DNA of 64,000 bases from Pseudomonadota bacterium (GTDB lineage: Bacteria > Pseudomonadota > Alphaproteobacteria > Rhizobiales > Rhizobiaceae), in NCBI GenBank assembly GCA_023404095.1, contig JAEYDD010000030.1:239801-303800 (forward strand), read 5' to 3'. The notes below the pieces were generated by a model, which was given only the letters and a program-made list of their open reading frames with translations, did not search any database and was not told where the DNA came from. Positions 32,771-41,382 of this stretch are shown here, piece by piece. The position numbers and the translations under genes are program-made. Positions within the stretch are counted from its first letter, which is position 1. The number at the start of each line of letters is the position of its first letter.

Positions 32771-34264
32771 TCAGCTGCGTGAGGCGAGCATCGCTCGCGA
32801 AAGCAGTCCCGCGAGCGGCGCGGGCAGCTTGCCTTCCGCCCACCGGGCGACGATGCGGCGCTCCTCCAGCGGCACGGCGGAGAGGATCGTCAGCGCCAGA
32901 AGATAGGCGATTGCGCCTGCGACGATGCCGAGCAGCATGCCGGGCAGGTTTGGCATCCACCACAGGCAGGCGCTTGCGGCCGCCGCACAGCAGAGTGCCG
33001 CAAGAAGGACCTTGAGGAGTGCCAGCGGTTTGCACGCGACGCCGAGGCGGCGGTGGCAATACCACAGGCAGAAGAGGAAGCTCGCCGTTCCCGTCAGTCC
33101 CTTGACCCAGGCGGCCCCCATCGTGCCAAAGCGCGGCACGACGACGAGCAACAGGCCGATGCAGGCAAGGCCCTCCCATATCGACAGGCGCAGGACGGCC
33201 CCGCTTCGCTCCCGCGCCAGCATCATGCGATAGGGCACCGTCACCATGGCGGCAGCGAAGCCGAAGGCAAGCAGCACCACCGACAGTTCCACCGCTGGGC
33301 GGAAGTCTTCGCCAAACAGCGCCGGGATGAGCACCGGCGAGATGGCGGCGCCGCCGAAGCAGATCGGGGCCAGCACCAGCGACAGGCCCAGCAGGCTTCG
33401 CTGGTAGGCTTCCGTCAGGCCGGCATGGTCGCCGCGGTCGTTGTGGTAGGAGAAGAGCGGCACCAGCGGGGCCACCAGGAAATAGGACAGCTGGATTACC
33501 ATGCCGGTCATCGTCGAGGCGATGGCGTAGTGTCCGACAGCGGTGAGGTTGAAGAAAAGCCCGATCACCGCAAGTTCGACCCGCGAGCCGAGAAGCGCCG
33601 TAATGCCGCCGGACAGCCAGCTGTTGCGCGCATACGTGGTCATGGCCGGCGTCACCGGCTGCACGCCCGCCCTTGCGGGCGAGAGGTATTTCCGCAGCGA
33701 TAGCGCCTGCGGCAGGTGGCGGAACATGTGGCCGAAGATCGCGCCGGCCGGTCCCAGCACCAGAGCGCCGAGCAGGACGAGGAAGGGCTGCAACAGGCAG
33801 CCGATCGCCGTGTTCAGGCTGCTTTCGCGGAAGCGGCCAAGCCCCTGGGCGGCACCCAGCGACAGGGTCGAGTAGGCATAGACGAGGAAGAGGCCGGTCG
33901 TCGCAGCCCAGATCAGCGAGACGCTTTCCTGTCCGGATAGCGCGAGCCAGCCCGCATAGCCGAGCATGGTTATGGCAAGGGCGCCTGTGGTCGCGACGAA
34001 ACGGCGCGTCATGGTGCGCACGAGGCCGGGCCGCCCGCCGTCGTCGGCGCCATCACTCTGGCCGACGAAGCGCAGGATCGCCTGCGGCATGCCGAAGTCG
34101 GAGATAAGGGTCGCGACCGTCATGATCCACAGCGCGTAGGCGACGATTCCCGCACCTTCGACGCCCAGCGCGCGCGCGACGACGACGCTGCTGCCGAAGC
34201 CGGCAAAGAGCGACAGAAGGCCTGCGGCGGCGTTGAGCAGCGATGACCCGAGCATGGATTTCAT
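32771..34264 (-). CDS. Wzx-like polysaccharide flippase (MOP superfamily)
   Basis: 497 residues from ATG 34264 (MKSMLGSSLLNAAAGLLSLFAGF). Twelve to fourteen hydrophobic segments in the MOP pattern (GFGSSVVVARALGVEGAGIVAYALWIMTVATLISDFGMPQAILRFVG). Such proteins move undecaprenyl-linked oligosaccharides across the inner membrane. It faces a TupA-like and a GumK-like gene across a 192-nt divergent region, supporting a role in a surface polysaccharide. Specificity unknown. Confidence 0.88.
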   Translation of the reverse strand: MKSMLGSSLLNAAAGLLSLFAGFGSSVVVARALGVEGAGIVAYALWIMTVATLISDFGMPQAILRFVGQSDGADDGGRPGLVRTMTRRFVATTGALAITMLGYAGWLALSGQESVSLIWAATTGLFLVYAYSTLSLGAAQGLGRFRESSLNTAIGCLLQPFLVLLGALVLGPAGAIFGHMFRHLPQALSLRKYLSPARAGVQPVTPAMTTYARNSWLSGGITALLGSRVELAVIGLFFNLTAVGHYAIASTMTGMVIQLSYFLVAPLVPLFSYHNDRGDHAGLTEAYQRSLLGLSLVLAPICFGGAAISPVLIPALFGEDFRPAVELSVVLLAFGFAAAMVTVPYRMMLARERSGAVLRLSIWEGLACIGLLLVVVPRFGTMGAAWVKGLTGTASFLFCLWYCHRRLGVACKPLALLKVLLAALCCAAAASACLWWMPNLPGMLLGIVAGAIAYLLALTILSAVPLEERRIVARWAEGKLPAPLAGLLSRAMLASRS

Positions 34265-34456
34265 GTGGCGACCGTCTTCGTCCTGCGGCGCCAACGGGAG
34301 GTCACCGTAGCGCAAGAGCCCCTAGAGCCGTAGATCACCCGGCTTAACATTCGGTATCCGGCCGCAGATCGCGGCATTCGGCGGCCTGCTAACCCGGACT
34401 TAAGAAAACTAGTTTAGGCCAAACCGACCCGACTGTTCCATCATCAGGTGTAGCCA

Positions 34457-35371
34457 ATGCCGGATATCACCCTTTCCGCGCGTCATGACAGCGGCCTGAA
34501 GCTGAAGCTGCAGCACCTCTTCTGGCGTCTCATCGCATTCCTTCCCGACCGCCCCTATCTGCGCTGGAAATACTACTCCATGGCCGGGCGGTTTCCCGAT
34601 CTCGACGATCCGCGGCTGTTTTCGGAAAAGGTGCAGGCGCGCAAGCTGTACGACCGCAAGCCGATCTACGCGCGCATGGTGGACAAGCATGCCGCCAAGG
34701 CGCTGATCGCCGAGCGCGCCGGGCCTCAATATGTCGTTCCCACCTACTGGGTCGGGCGTGACCTGAACGACGTCGACTGGTCGACCATTCCGCTTCCGAC
34801 GGTGGTCAAGCCGACGCATGCTTCAGGCTGCGGCGTCTTCCTGCGCGAGCGCGGCGATATCGACGCGATTCTGGCGCGCAATCCCGGACCCGAATGGCTG
34901 GCGCTGAAGCATCATCGCATCAACCGCGAATGGGCCTACGGCGAGTTCGAGCCTTTGATTATCATCGAGAAGATGCTGGTGGAAGGTGACGATGCGCCGG
35001 ACGATTATCGCTTCTTCGTCTTTTCCGGCGAGGTCTCGCACATCGAACTGCGTCTGAGGCGCGACGGGGTCGGCTACGAAAGCTGGTTTTCTCAGCAATG
35101 GCAGCCCCTGGAGTATCAGGGTTTCTACTACGAGCCATATCCGGGCGTGCTGCCGCGTCCCGACAAGTTCGAAGAGATGCTTGAGGTCGTGCGGAAGATG
35201 GCGGGCGACAGCGATTTCATGCGGGTCGATCTCTACGTGGTCGACGGACAGATCTATGTCGGCGAGCTGACGCTCTATCCGGGCGGCGGTTTCCAGGGCT
35301 GCGTGCCCGACGAGTTCGACGAGGCGCTTGGCAGGATGTGGAAGCAGGAGCTGACGCGCCATAGGCGCTGA
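34457..35371 (+). CDS. TupA-type ATP-grasp protein
   Basis: 304 residues. Family features: PYLRWKYYSMAGRFPDLDDPRLFSEKVQARKLYDR at the N-terminus, VVKPTHASGCGVF (about 116-128), IIIEKMLVEGDDAPDDYRFFVFSGEV (about 172-197), MRVDLYVVDGQIYVGELTLYPGGGF (metal/ATP site, about 255-280). TupA-like ATP-grasp proteins are linked to adding amino acids to extracellular polysaccharides (teichuronopeptide). Here it could decorate a glycan made with the neighbouring GumK-like enzyme. No sugar or amino acid substrate can be deduced. Confidence 0.82.
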   Translation: MPDITLSARHDSGLKLKLQHLFWRLIAFLPDRPYLRWKYYSMAGRFPDLDDPRLFSEKVQARKLYDRKPIYARMVDKHAAKALIAERAGPQYVVPTYWVGRDLNDVDWSTIPLPTVVKPTHASGCGVFLRERGDIDAILARNPGPEWLALKHHRINREWAYGEFEPLIIIEKMLVEGDDAPDDYRFFVFSGEVSHIELRLRRDGVGYESWFSQQWQPLEYQGFYYEPYPGVLPRPDKFEEMLEVVRKMAGDSDFMRVDLYVVDGQIYVGELTLYPGGGFQGCVPDEFDEALGRMWKQELTRHRR

Positions 35372-35415
35372 GGGTGCGAGGGGCCGCACGGTTGCGGGCA
35401 ACGGGCTGAAACGAG

Positions 35416-36522
35416 ATGAGAGTCCTCTTTCTATCGACGCATGCGTTTCTGCCGACGACGCGCAAGGCAAGCGTGCATTTCGTCACCGAGGCGCTTGCCG
35501 CCCGAGGGCACGAGGTCGATACGGTGAGCGTGGGCTTCAGCGCGCTCACGAAGTTCAAAAAGCCCGACCTCCATGCGCAACTCGCCGGGCCGCAAAAGAA
35601 CCGCTTTGTCGAAACCGCTCTGCGCCGGCGCGCGGCCTGCTACCTTCCACCGCTTCATCCGTTCAGCTCGCGCAACGCCGCGCTGAACGCCGTCACCGGC
35701 CTGTTCTTCCCGCTCTACGGCAATCTGCTTCCCCCTTTCCTGAAGGAGGCGATCGGGGCGGCCGATGTGGTGGCGATCGAGTCGGGAACGGCGATCGCCT
35801 TCTTCGACGCGGTGCGGCGCATCAATCCGGCCGCGCGGCTTCTCTATTTCAAGCGCGACCGGCTCGATTCGGTCGGCGCTTCGGAGTATCTGCAGGGCCT
35901 CGAGCGGCGGATCTGGCCGCAGTTCGACAGCGTGATCGTGCCGTCCCCGCGCATGGCCGAACAAATGCCGCCAGCGACAAGGCTGTCCTGCGTGCCCCAG
36001 GGCATCGACAAGGGCATGTTCGATGCAGCGCTCTCCTCGCCCTATCCGGCGGGATCGCAAAACGGCGTGTCGGTCGGAAACATGCTGTTCGACGCCGATG
36101 CGGTCAGACAGATGGCGCTCTCGCGTCCCGAAATCTCCTTTCATGTGTTCGGCGCCGGCCTCCCCGGCGAATATCCGGGCAATGTCCGCCTTTACGGCGA
36201 ACGGCCGTTCGGCGAGATCGTGCCCTACATCAAGTTCGCCGACTTCGGCATCGCGCCCTATCGTCTGACTGCGCGCGAACTCTATCTGGCCGAATCCAGC
36301 CTCAAACTTCAGCAGTACAGCTACTGCCTGTTGCCGGTGCTGGTCCCGGACCTTCTGGAAGGCGGGCGCGGCAATCTGGTTTGCTATGCGCAACAGGGCG
36401 AGGCGGATTGGGCGGGCAAGGTCGGGAAGGCTGCGACTGCGCCGCACGAACCGGCATGGCGCGACGGCATCCTGTCGTGGGACGAGGTCGCCGCCCGTAT
36501 CGAAGCGGAGATGGTCGCCTGA
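35416..36522 (+). CDS. GumK-like glycosyltransferase (GT70 type)
   Basis: 368 residues. Segments shared with xanthan glucuronosyltransferase GumK: KASVHFVTEALAARGH, LPPLHPFSSRN, IESGTAIAFFDAVRRINPAARLLY, VSVGNMLFD, FHVFGAGLPGEYPGNVRLYGERPF, YIKFADFGIAPY and YLAESSLKLQQYSYCLLP. GumK transfers glucuronate from UDP-GlcA to a lipid-linked mannose. Donor and acceptor here are unproven. 44 nt after the TupA-like gene, same strand, likely an operon. Followed by an AT-rich intergenic region and a flagellin. Confidence 0.82.
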   Translation: MRVLFLSTHAFLPTTRKASVHFVTEALAARGHEVDTVSVGFSALTKFKKPDLHAQLAGPQKNRFVETALRRRAACYLPPLHPFSSRNAALNAVTGLFFPLYGNLLPPFLKEAIGAADVVAIESGTAIAFFDAVRRINPAARLLYFKRDRLDSVGASEYLQGLERRIWPQFDSVIVPSPRMAEQMPPATRLSCVPQGIDKGMFDAALSSPYPAGSQNGVSVGNMLFDADAVRQMALSRPEISFHVFGAGLPGEYPGNVRLYGERPFGEIVPYIKFADFGIAPYRLTARELYLAESSLKLQQYSYCLLPVLVPDLLEGGRGNLVCYAQQGEADWAGKVGKAATAPHEPAWRDGILSWDEVAARIEAEMVA

Positions 36523-36722
36523 CCTCCGAACCTGCCGTGACGGCCTTTGTCGACCGAAAGTTGTGATCATTATTCATCAAGTCACGGTTCTGATCGTCGG
36601 CTCAGTGTCCGGGTTCACGTCGGCCATATTCCAGTTATCGAATATATATAGATTCTAATCTATTGATTTCTATCGTCATTTTTTGACATCGGGCGCGCGG
36701 GCGCTGGAGAATTTACCGTGCG

Positions 36723-36730
36723 TTAACCAT
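36723..36730 (+). promoter_or_regulatory. TTAACCAT motif upstream of flagellin (possible CtrA half-site)
   Basis: TTAACCAT lies 70 nt before the flagellin start. The intergenic stretch 36523-36799 (277 nt) is much more AT-rich than its surroundings and otherwise holds no recognisable element. Confidence 0.35.
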
Positions 36731-36799
36731 GATGGCATTTACATGGGCGCCATCAATTAGCTCATGACGAGCACCAATCCATTCATCTTCAGGTTTCAT

Positions 36800-38488
36800 A
36801 TGACCAGCATTCATACGAATGTCGGGGCGATGGTCGCGCTCCAGACCTTGCGCGTGCTCGGCGGTGCGCTGCAGACAACCCAGAACCAGGTGAGCAGTGG
36901 CCTGCGCATTTCCGCAGCCTCCGACAATGCGGCCTACTGGTCGATCTCGACCACAATGCGGTCCGACAACAAGGCGATCTCTGCTGTGTCCGATGCGTTG
37001 GGGCTCGGTGCTGCGATAGCGGATACGGCTTATGCCGGCGTCGAATCCGTCATCGACAACCTGGATGCGATCAAGGCAAGACTGGTCGCAGCGAAGGAGG
37101 AGGGGGTCGACAAGGCCAAAATCCAGAACGAGATCGATGCCTTGAAAAAGCAGGCGCTCAGCACTGCCGTTTCGGCGTCGTTCAACGGCGTGAACTGGTT
37201 GAATACCGATATCAACGACGATCTCGCAAACCTCTCCTACTACAATTCCAGCATCGTCGGAGGCTTTGTGCGCTCCGCCGACAGCTCCGTGGCGCTGAAG
37301 ACAGTGGACGTCGATCTCGTCGGGATCAGTCTTTTGAACACCGGCGGCGGTGGAGCACTGCAGACGGACATCCGTAGTCTCGGGACGATCGGAGGCTTTC
37401 GATACGCCGCCCAGGGTCAGGGGAGCTACGATGGCTGGGAAATGCGCGACTTCACGGGTACGCAGACTTTCGGCCCCGGCGATTCGATTGATATCAACCT
37501 CGTACTCGACGCCGACGCATATTCAGCGGGTACCAGCTACTCCCTCACCATCGACAAGGCCGCAGTTGACGCCGCGCTCGGGATCTCGACGGGCGTCGTG
37601 GACAATTCCTACGACTTGGCACGCGTTCTCAACTGGATCTTCACGAACAACGGCATCCCGGCCAGCGCCGGCTACAACGACAACTGGCCATTGTGGAGCA
37701 ACATCAGCGTCAATACCCATGCCGCAACGGGTAATACGGGCTCCAGCGTGGACCTGACGGTGACCAATTCAACGTTTCCAGCCGGTGCTGCATTCGGTCT
37801 TCAGAATGCGCCGACGCAGGATGTCGCCAACCGTTACGCGCAGGGCAGCTTCAATTTCACGGGTCCGTTCCGGGTACACAACGGCGTGGAATTCACTTTC
37901 ACATTCCAGATTAATACCGAGTTGCCGATCGAGGTGACTGTCGACCGTTCGCTGGTCGACAGCGCGCTGGGCACCAGCGACGGGTTCATCAACTCTGCGG
38001 GAGACATGGCGTCCGTGCTTGACCTCGCCCTGAGCGGATTGGGTCTCGATGTTTCCGCCGCAGGCTCCACCGTCTATTTCGACGTCGACCCGAGCATTTA
38101 TCCGGACTCCGGGACGCGATCGCATTTCTCGATCTCGAAAATCGTCGACAATGTCGGCAGCTTGCCGGATTTCGACCTGATGGACCTCGATATCAGTGCG
38201 CCCGGCGCTGATATCGATCGATATCTCTACGGCATCGAAGGCATGTTGAAGAAGCTCACGAATGCCGGGAGCACGCTGGGTGCAGCACAGAAACGGGTCG
38301 AGCTCCAGTCGGAATTCGCACTTGCTCTGCGCGATGCCATCGCTACCGGCATTGGCCGTCTCGTCGATGCCGACATGAACGAGGCGTCGACGCGGCTGAA
38401 AGCGCTGCAGACACAGGAACAGCTGGCCGTGCAATCGCTGTCGATCGCTAACGGCAATGCGGAAAACATCGTGCAGCTGTTCCGCTGA
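36800..38488 (+). CDS. Flagellin (long, orphan)
   Basis: 562 residues from ATG 36800 (MTSIHTNVGAMVALQTLRVL) with AGG 7 nt upstream. The conserved flagellin ends are complete: N-terminal D0/D1 (residues 1-160, LQTTQNQVSSGLRISAASDNAAYWSI) and C-terminal D1/D0 (about 485-562, ending NGNAENIVQLFR). The variable centre (170-480) holds two related modules, TIDKAAVDAALGISTG (near 250) and TVDRSLVDSALGTSDG (near 380), of the kind called DUF1522 in some rhizobial flagellins. Rhizobial flagellins are usually 300-430 residues. No other flagellar gene is in the window. Confidence 0.9.
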   Translation: MTSIHTNVGAMVALQTLRVLGGALQTTQNQVSSGLRISAASDNAAYWSISTTMRSDNKAISAVSDALGLGAAIADTAYAGVESVIDNLDAIKARLVAAKEEGVDKAKIQNEIDALKKQALSTAVSASFNGVNWLNTDINDDLANLSYYNSSIVGGFVRSADSSVALKTVDVDLVGISLLNTGGGGALQTDIRSLGTIGGFRYAAQGQGSYDGWEMRDFTGTQTFGPGDSIDINLVLDADAYSAGTSYSLTIDKAAVDAALGISTGVVDNSYDLARVLNWIFTNNGIPASAGYNDNWPLWSNISVNTHAATGNTGSSVDLTVTNSTFPAGAAFGLQNAPTQDVANRYAQGSFNFTGPFRVHNGVEFTFTFQINTELPIEVTVDRSLVDSALGTSDGFINSAGDMASVLDLALSGLGLDVSAAGSTVYFDVDPSIYPDSGTRSHFSISKIVDNVGSLPDFDLMDLDISAPGADIDRYLYGIEGMLKKLTNAGSTLGAAQKRVELQSEFALALRDAIATGIGRLVDADMNEASTRLKALQTQEQLAVQSLSIANGNAENIVQLFR

Positions 38489-38513
38489 AAACGGCGGCAT
38501 CTGCAAAATGCGA

Positions 38514-38536
38514 ACGGCCGCCTCGAGGGCGGCCGT
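38514..38536. terminator. Bidirectional hairpin between flagellin and tal
   Basis: ACGGCCGCC (38514-38522) / GGCGGCCGT (38528-38536), perfect 9 bp, 5-nt loop TCGAG. The genes converge here, so it can serve both. T-runs are weak (CGTCTTGT on plus). Confidence 0.65.
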
Positions 38537-38560
38537 CGTCTTGTCCGGGGCAAGGGAAGA

Positions 38561-39523
38561 TCAGGCGGCTGCCTTCAGTTCCTTGTCGATCATGGCGCGC
38601 AGCGCACCGAGGTCCTTGGCGAAGGCGCGGATGCCTTCGGAGAGCTTTTCGGTCGCCATTGCGTCCTGGTTCAGCATCCAGCGGAAGGTCTTTTCATCGA
38701 CCTTGATCGGTGCGACATGGCCGGCGGTCTCCGGCGACAGCTTGCGCTCCAGCTTGCCTTCGGCCGCGTCGAGTTCTTCCAGGAGTTGCGGGCTGATGGT
38801 CAGGCGATCGCACCCGGCCAGGGCCTCGATCTCGCCGGTGTTGCGGAAGGAGGCGCCCATGACGATCGTGTTGATGCCGTTCGACTTGTAGTAGTCATAG
38901 ATGGCGCGGACCGAAAGCACGCCCGGATCTTCTTCCGCCGTAAACGTCTTGCCGCTGGCCTTGACGTGCCAGTCAAGGATGCGACCGACGAAGGGCGAGA
39001 TCAGGAAGGCGCCGGCATCGGCGCAGGCGATCGCCTGGGCTTTGTTGAAGAGCAGCGTCAGGTTGCAGTCGATGCCTTCCTTCTGCAGCACCTCGGCGGC
39101 GCGGATTCCCTCCCAGGTGGAGGCGAGCTTGATGAGGATGCGCTCGCGGCCGATGCCGCGCGCCTCATAGGCCTTGATGATGCCATGGGCCTTCTCGATG
39201 GAGGCTGCGGTGTCGAAGGAGAGATCCGCATCGACTTCGGTGGAGACGCGGCCGGGAACGAGTTCGGAAAGGGCTGCGCCGACGGAGATCGCCAGCCGAT
39301 CGGCAACGGCTGCGATCACCCCTTCGCGGTTTCCGCCTTGCGACTGGCCCCAGCGGACGGCCTCGGCCACGGCGTCGGCGAACATCGGCGTGCCGAGCGC
39401 CTTCAGCACGATCGTAGGGTTCGTCGTGCAGTCGACGGGCTTCAGGCGGCGTACGGCCTCGATGTCGCCCGTGTCGGCCACGACGGTCGTCATCGCACGC
39501 AATTGTTCAAGCTTTGAAGTCAT
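38561..39523 (-). CDS. tal: Transaldolase
   Basis: 320 residues, TalB subfamily length. Transfers a dihydroxyacetone unit between pentose-phosphate intermediates. DCTTNPTIVLKA near 31-42, EVDADLSFDT (about 96), Schiff-base Lys in ILIKLASTWEG (about 133), NLTLLFN, LISPFVGRILDW and KTFRWMLNQDAM are intact. Has its own strong promoter and is divergent from a SorC-type regulator, far from the other pentose-phosphate genes of the window (tkt, 7 kb away). Confidence 0.96.
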   Translation of the reverse strand: MTSKLEQLRAMTTVVADTGDIEAVRRLKPVDCTTNPTIVLKALGTPMFADAVAEAVRWGQSQGGNREGVIAAVADRLAISVGAALSELVPGRVSTEVDADLSFDTAASIEKAHGIIKAYEARGIGRERILIKLASTWEGIRAAEVLQKEGIDCNLTLLFNKAQAIACADAGAFLISPFVGRILDWHVKASGKTFTAEEDPGVLSVRAIYDYYKSNGINTIVMGASFRNTGEIEALAGCDRLTISPQLLEELDAAEGKLERKLSPETAGHVAPIKVDEKTFRWMLNQDAMATEKLSEGIRAFAKDLGALRAMIDKELKAAA

Positions 39524-39680
39524 GTTCGATATCCCGTTCCGTGGCGTTCAGTTTGGCGCGTCTTAGAGGCTGTTGTTGAATTGCATGCCGGCACGGCGTC
39601 GCGGGCTTCCTTTACCGTTTCGCCGTGTCCGTGCATGCAACAGCCGCCGGAGCGTCGCCGCTCCGTGGATGCTGCGCGAC

Positions 39681-39709
39681 TATCATCGTGCGGCGGCGCT
39701 GCTGTCAAG
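39681..39709 (-). promoter_or_regulatory. Promoter of tal
   Basis: Minus strand CTTGAC (39709-39704), perfect -35, 17-nt spacer, ATGATA (39686-39681). A CATATG-centred stretch (near 39733) flanked by TGCG/CGCA lies upstream and might be the operator of the divergent SorC regulator. Confidence 0.55.
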
Positions 39710-39811
39710 CACTTTTGCGTAATCCAATAAACATATGTCGCATTGCTTTGGTTCCATGCTAAGAGAGACGGGCGGCCGGTGAACGCTGCAGCAGAACAAG
39801 GGGCAGGGCAT

Positions 39812-40795
39812 TTGGTAAAATTGAGGCGGGATACGCACAAGGCCTACTCCGAGAGCGCGTCCATGCGCCTTCGTGCGGCCTGGCTCTACTACAACCAGCG
39901 CATGACGCAGAAGGATGTCGCCGAAAAGCTCGGCGTCAGCCGCACCACCGTCGTCCGGATGCTGGACGAAGCCCTCAAGCGCGGCGAGGTCCAGATCTGG
40001 ATCGACGAGAGCGTCGGGGATTGCGTCGAACTGGCGACGCGGCTGGAGAAGGCCTACGGGCTCGATGAGGCGATCGTGGTGCCGTCGGCGGAAACGGCGG
40101 AGGGAACTGCGAAAGGCGTGGGGCTCGCGCTCGGCCAGTTCCTGACGGAAGCGATACCCGACGACTGCACGATCGGCGTCGGCTGGGGACGCACGCTGAC
40201 CGCCTCCCTTGCGAGCTTCCGCCCCGCCCGGCGCGAACGGGTCAAGGTCGTCTCGCTCTTGGGCGGTATCGTCCAGGCGCACCATATCAACCCGATCGAA
40301 TACAGCTGGCGCATCGCAAGCCAGCTTGGCGCTGAATGCTATCTCTTCCTGGCGCCCCTGATCGTCGACAGCCATGAGACCAAGCGCAACCTGATAGACA
40401 AATGCGGATTGAAGCCGCTCTACGACCTGGCCGAGAACATGGACATCGCGGTCGTCAGCTGCGGCGATATCGGGCCGCAATCGACCTCGCTGTCGCGCGG
40501 TTTCCTGTCGCCGACGGTCCTGAAGGAACTGGTGGCCGCCGGCTGCGTCTGCGACACGATGTGCAACTTCCTCGATGCCGAAGGACGCACGATCGATCAT
40601 CCCATTCGTGACCAGGTGATGTCGATCGACCTCGACACGGTGAAGAAGGCCAGCCACATCGTGCTCGTCTCCGGTGGCTCGCACCGGGCGCCGGCGATCC
40701 GTGCCACCATCCGCCGAGTCGGCTGCAACACGCTGATTACCGATGAGGGCGCTGCGGCGGCGATGCTGCAGCTTGTGAAGGCGCAGGCGGCCTGA
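39812..40795 (+). CDS. SorC/DeoR-type sugar-binding transcriptional regulator
   Basis: 327 residues from a TTG at 39812 (then VKLRRDTHKAYSESASMRLRAAWLYYNQ), with GGGCAGGG about 4 nt upstream. GTG 39779 and TTG 39743 are in-frame alternatives. The HTH is at about 30-55 (MTQKDVAEKLGVSRTTVVRMLDEA). The effector domain resembles ribose-5-phosphate isomerase (IGVGWGRTLTASL, VSLLGGIVQAH, VLVSGGSHRAPAIRATIRR). It should bind a sugar phosphate. Divergent from transaldolase, which may be its target. Confidence 0.88.
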   Translation: MVKLRRDTHKAYSESASMRLRAAWLYYNQRMTQKDVAEKLGVSRTTVVRMLDEALKRGEVQIWIDESVGDCVELATRLEKAYGLDEAIVVPSAETAEGTAKGVGLALGQFLTEAIPDDCTIGVGWGRTLTASLASFRPARRERVKVVSLLGGIVQAHHINPIEYSWRIASQLGAECYLFLAPLIVDSHETKRNLIDKCGLKPLYDLAENMDIAVVSCGDIGPQSTSLSRGFLSPTVLKELVAAGCVCDTMCNFLDAEGRTIDHPIRDQVMSIDLDTVKKASHIVLVSGGSHRAPAIRATIRRVGCNTLITDEGAAAAMLQLVKAQAA

Positions 40796-40851
40796 GGTCC
40801 TTGTTGTCGCGAATGTCGTCGTCGCAAATCCGCTGCATGCTTTGCACGACC

Positions 40852-41091
40852 CTAGATCAGCCTCAAAAGGGCCGCGCGCGAAATGGCGGCGGTGATGTTG
40901 CGGGTGCCGAGTTTCTCGATCGCCTGCATCAGCGCACAGCTCACGCGCACAAGCGGCAGGTCGGTTTCGATCACGATCTGGTCTACTGTCTTTCCTTCAG
41001 CGGCAAGCGAAAGGCAGCGTAGCTCGATGGGCGAGAGGTCAGGTGGCGCCAGCGTGCGAGGGCGCGCGAATCGGGGATCGGCGGTGGACAT
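40852..41091 (-). CDS. Short LuxR-type HTH protein
   Basis: 79 residues. Almost only a LuxR/GerE-like DNA-binding domain (LSPIELRCLSLAAEGKTVDQIVIETDLPLVRVSCALMQAIEKLGTRNITAAISRAALL) after a 17-residue tail. No sensory domain, so it would need a partner or act constitutively. Several consensus LuxR positions (GxS/T before the recognition helix, VKxH) are altered. Single gene, converging on the SorC regulator. Confidence 0.72.
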   Translation of the reverse strand: MSTADPRFARPRTLAPPDLSPIELRCLSLAAEGKTVDQIVIETDLPLVRVSCALMQAIEKLGTRNITAAISRAALLRLI

Positions 41092-41382
41092 GGGCGGCGG
41101 TGATAAAGCGGTCGCGCGCTTTCGACTACCTGAACGTGCTGAAATACTTTATTAAACCTTAGTGAAATGGCGGGTGGCCGAAACCTGCGGCCGACCGATG
41201 CGGCTGGATTTCCGGGGCTTGTGGCGCCTTCTCATTGCTTGCGCGAAGACGTGTTCCAAATTGGGGCGTGGTGCATTTCGCCAGCATCGGTGGCCGTCGA
41301 GGCAGCGGCCGCACCTTTCAGGCATGGTTGCGGCCGGCACGTTCTTGGCGCTATGGGAGGGGAAACAGGCACGGAGAACCGC

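Noticed and set aside
41092..41382. N-terminal extension of fau or a separate gene
   Set aside because: The open frame upstream of GTG 41383 is not family-like; the GGAG spacing supports the short form, and no other gene was seen in these 291 nt.
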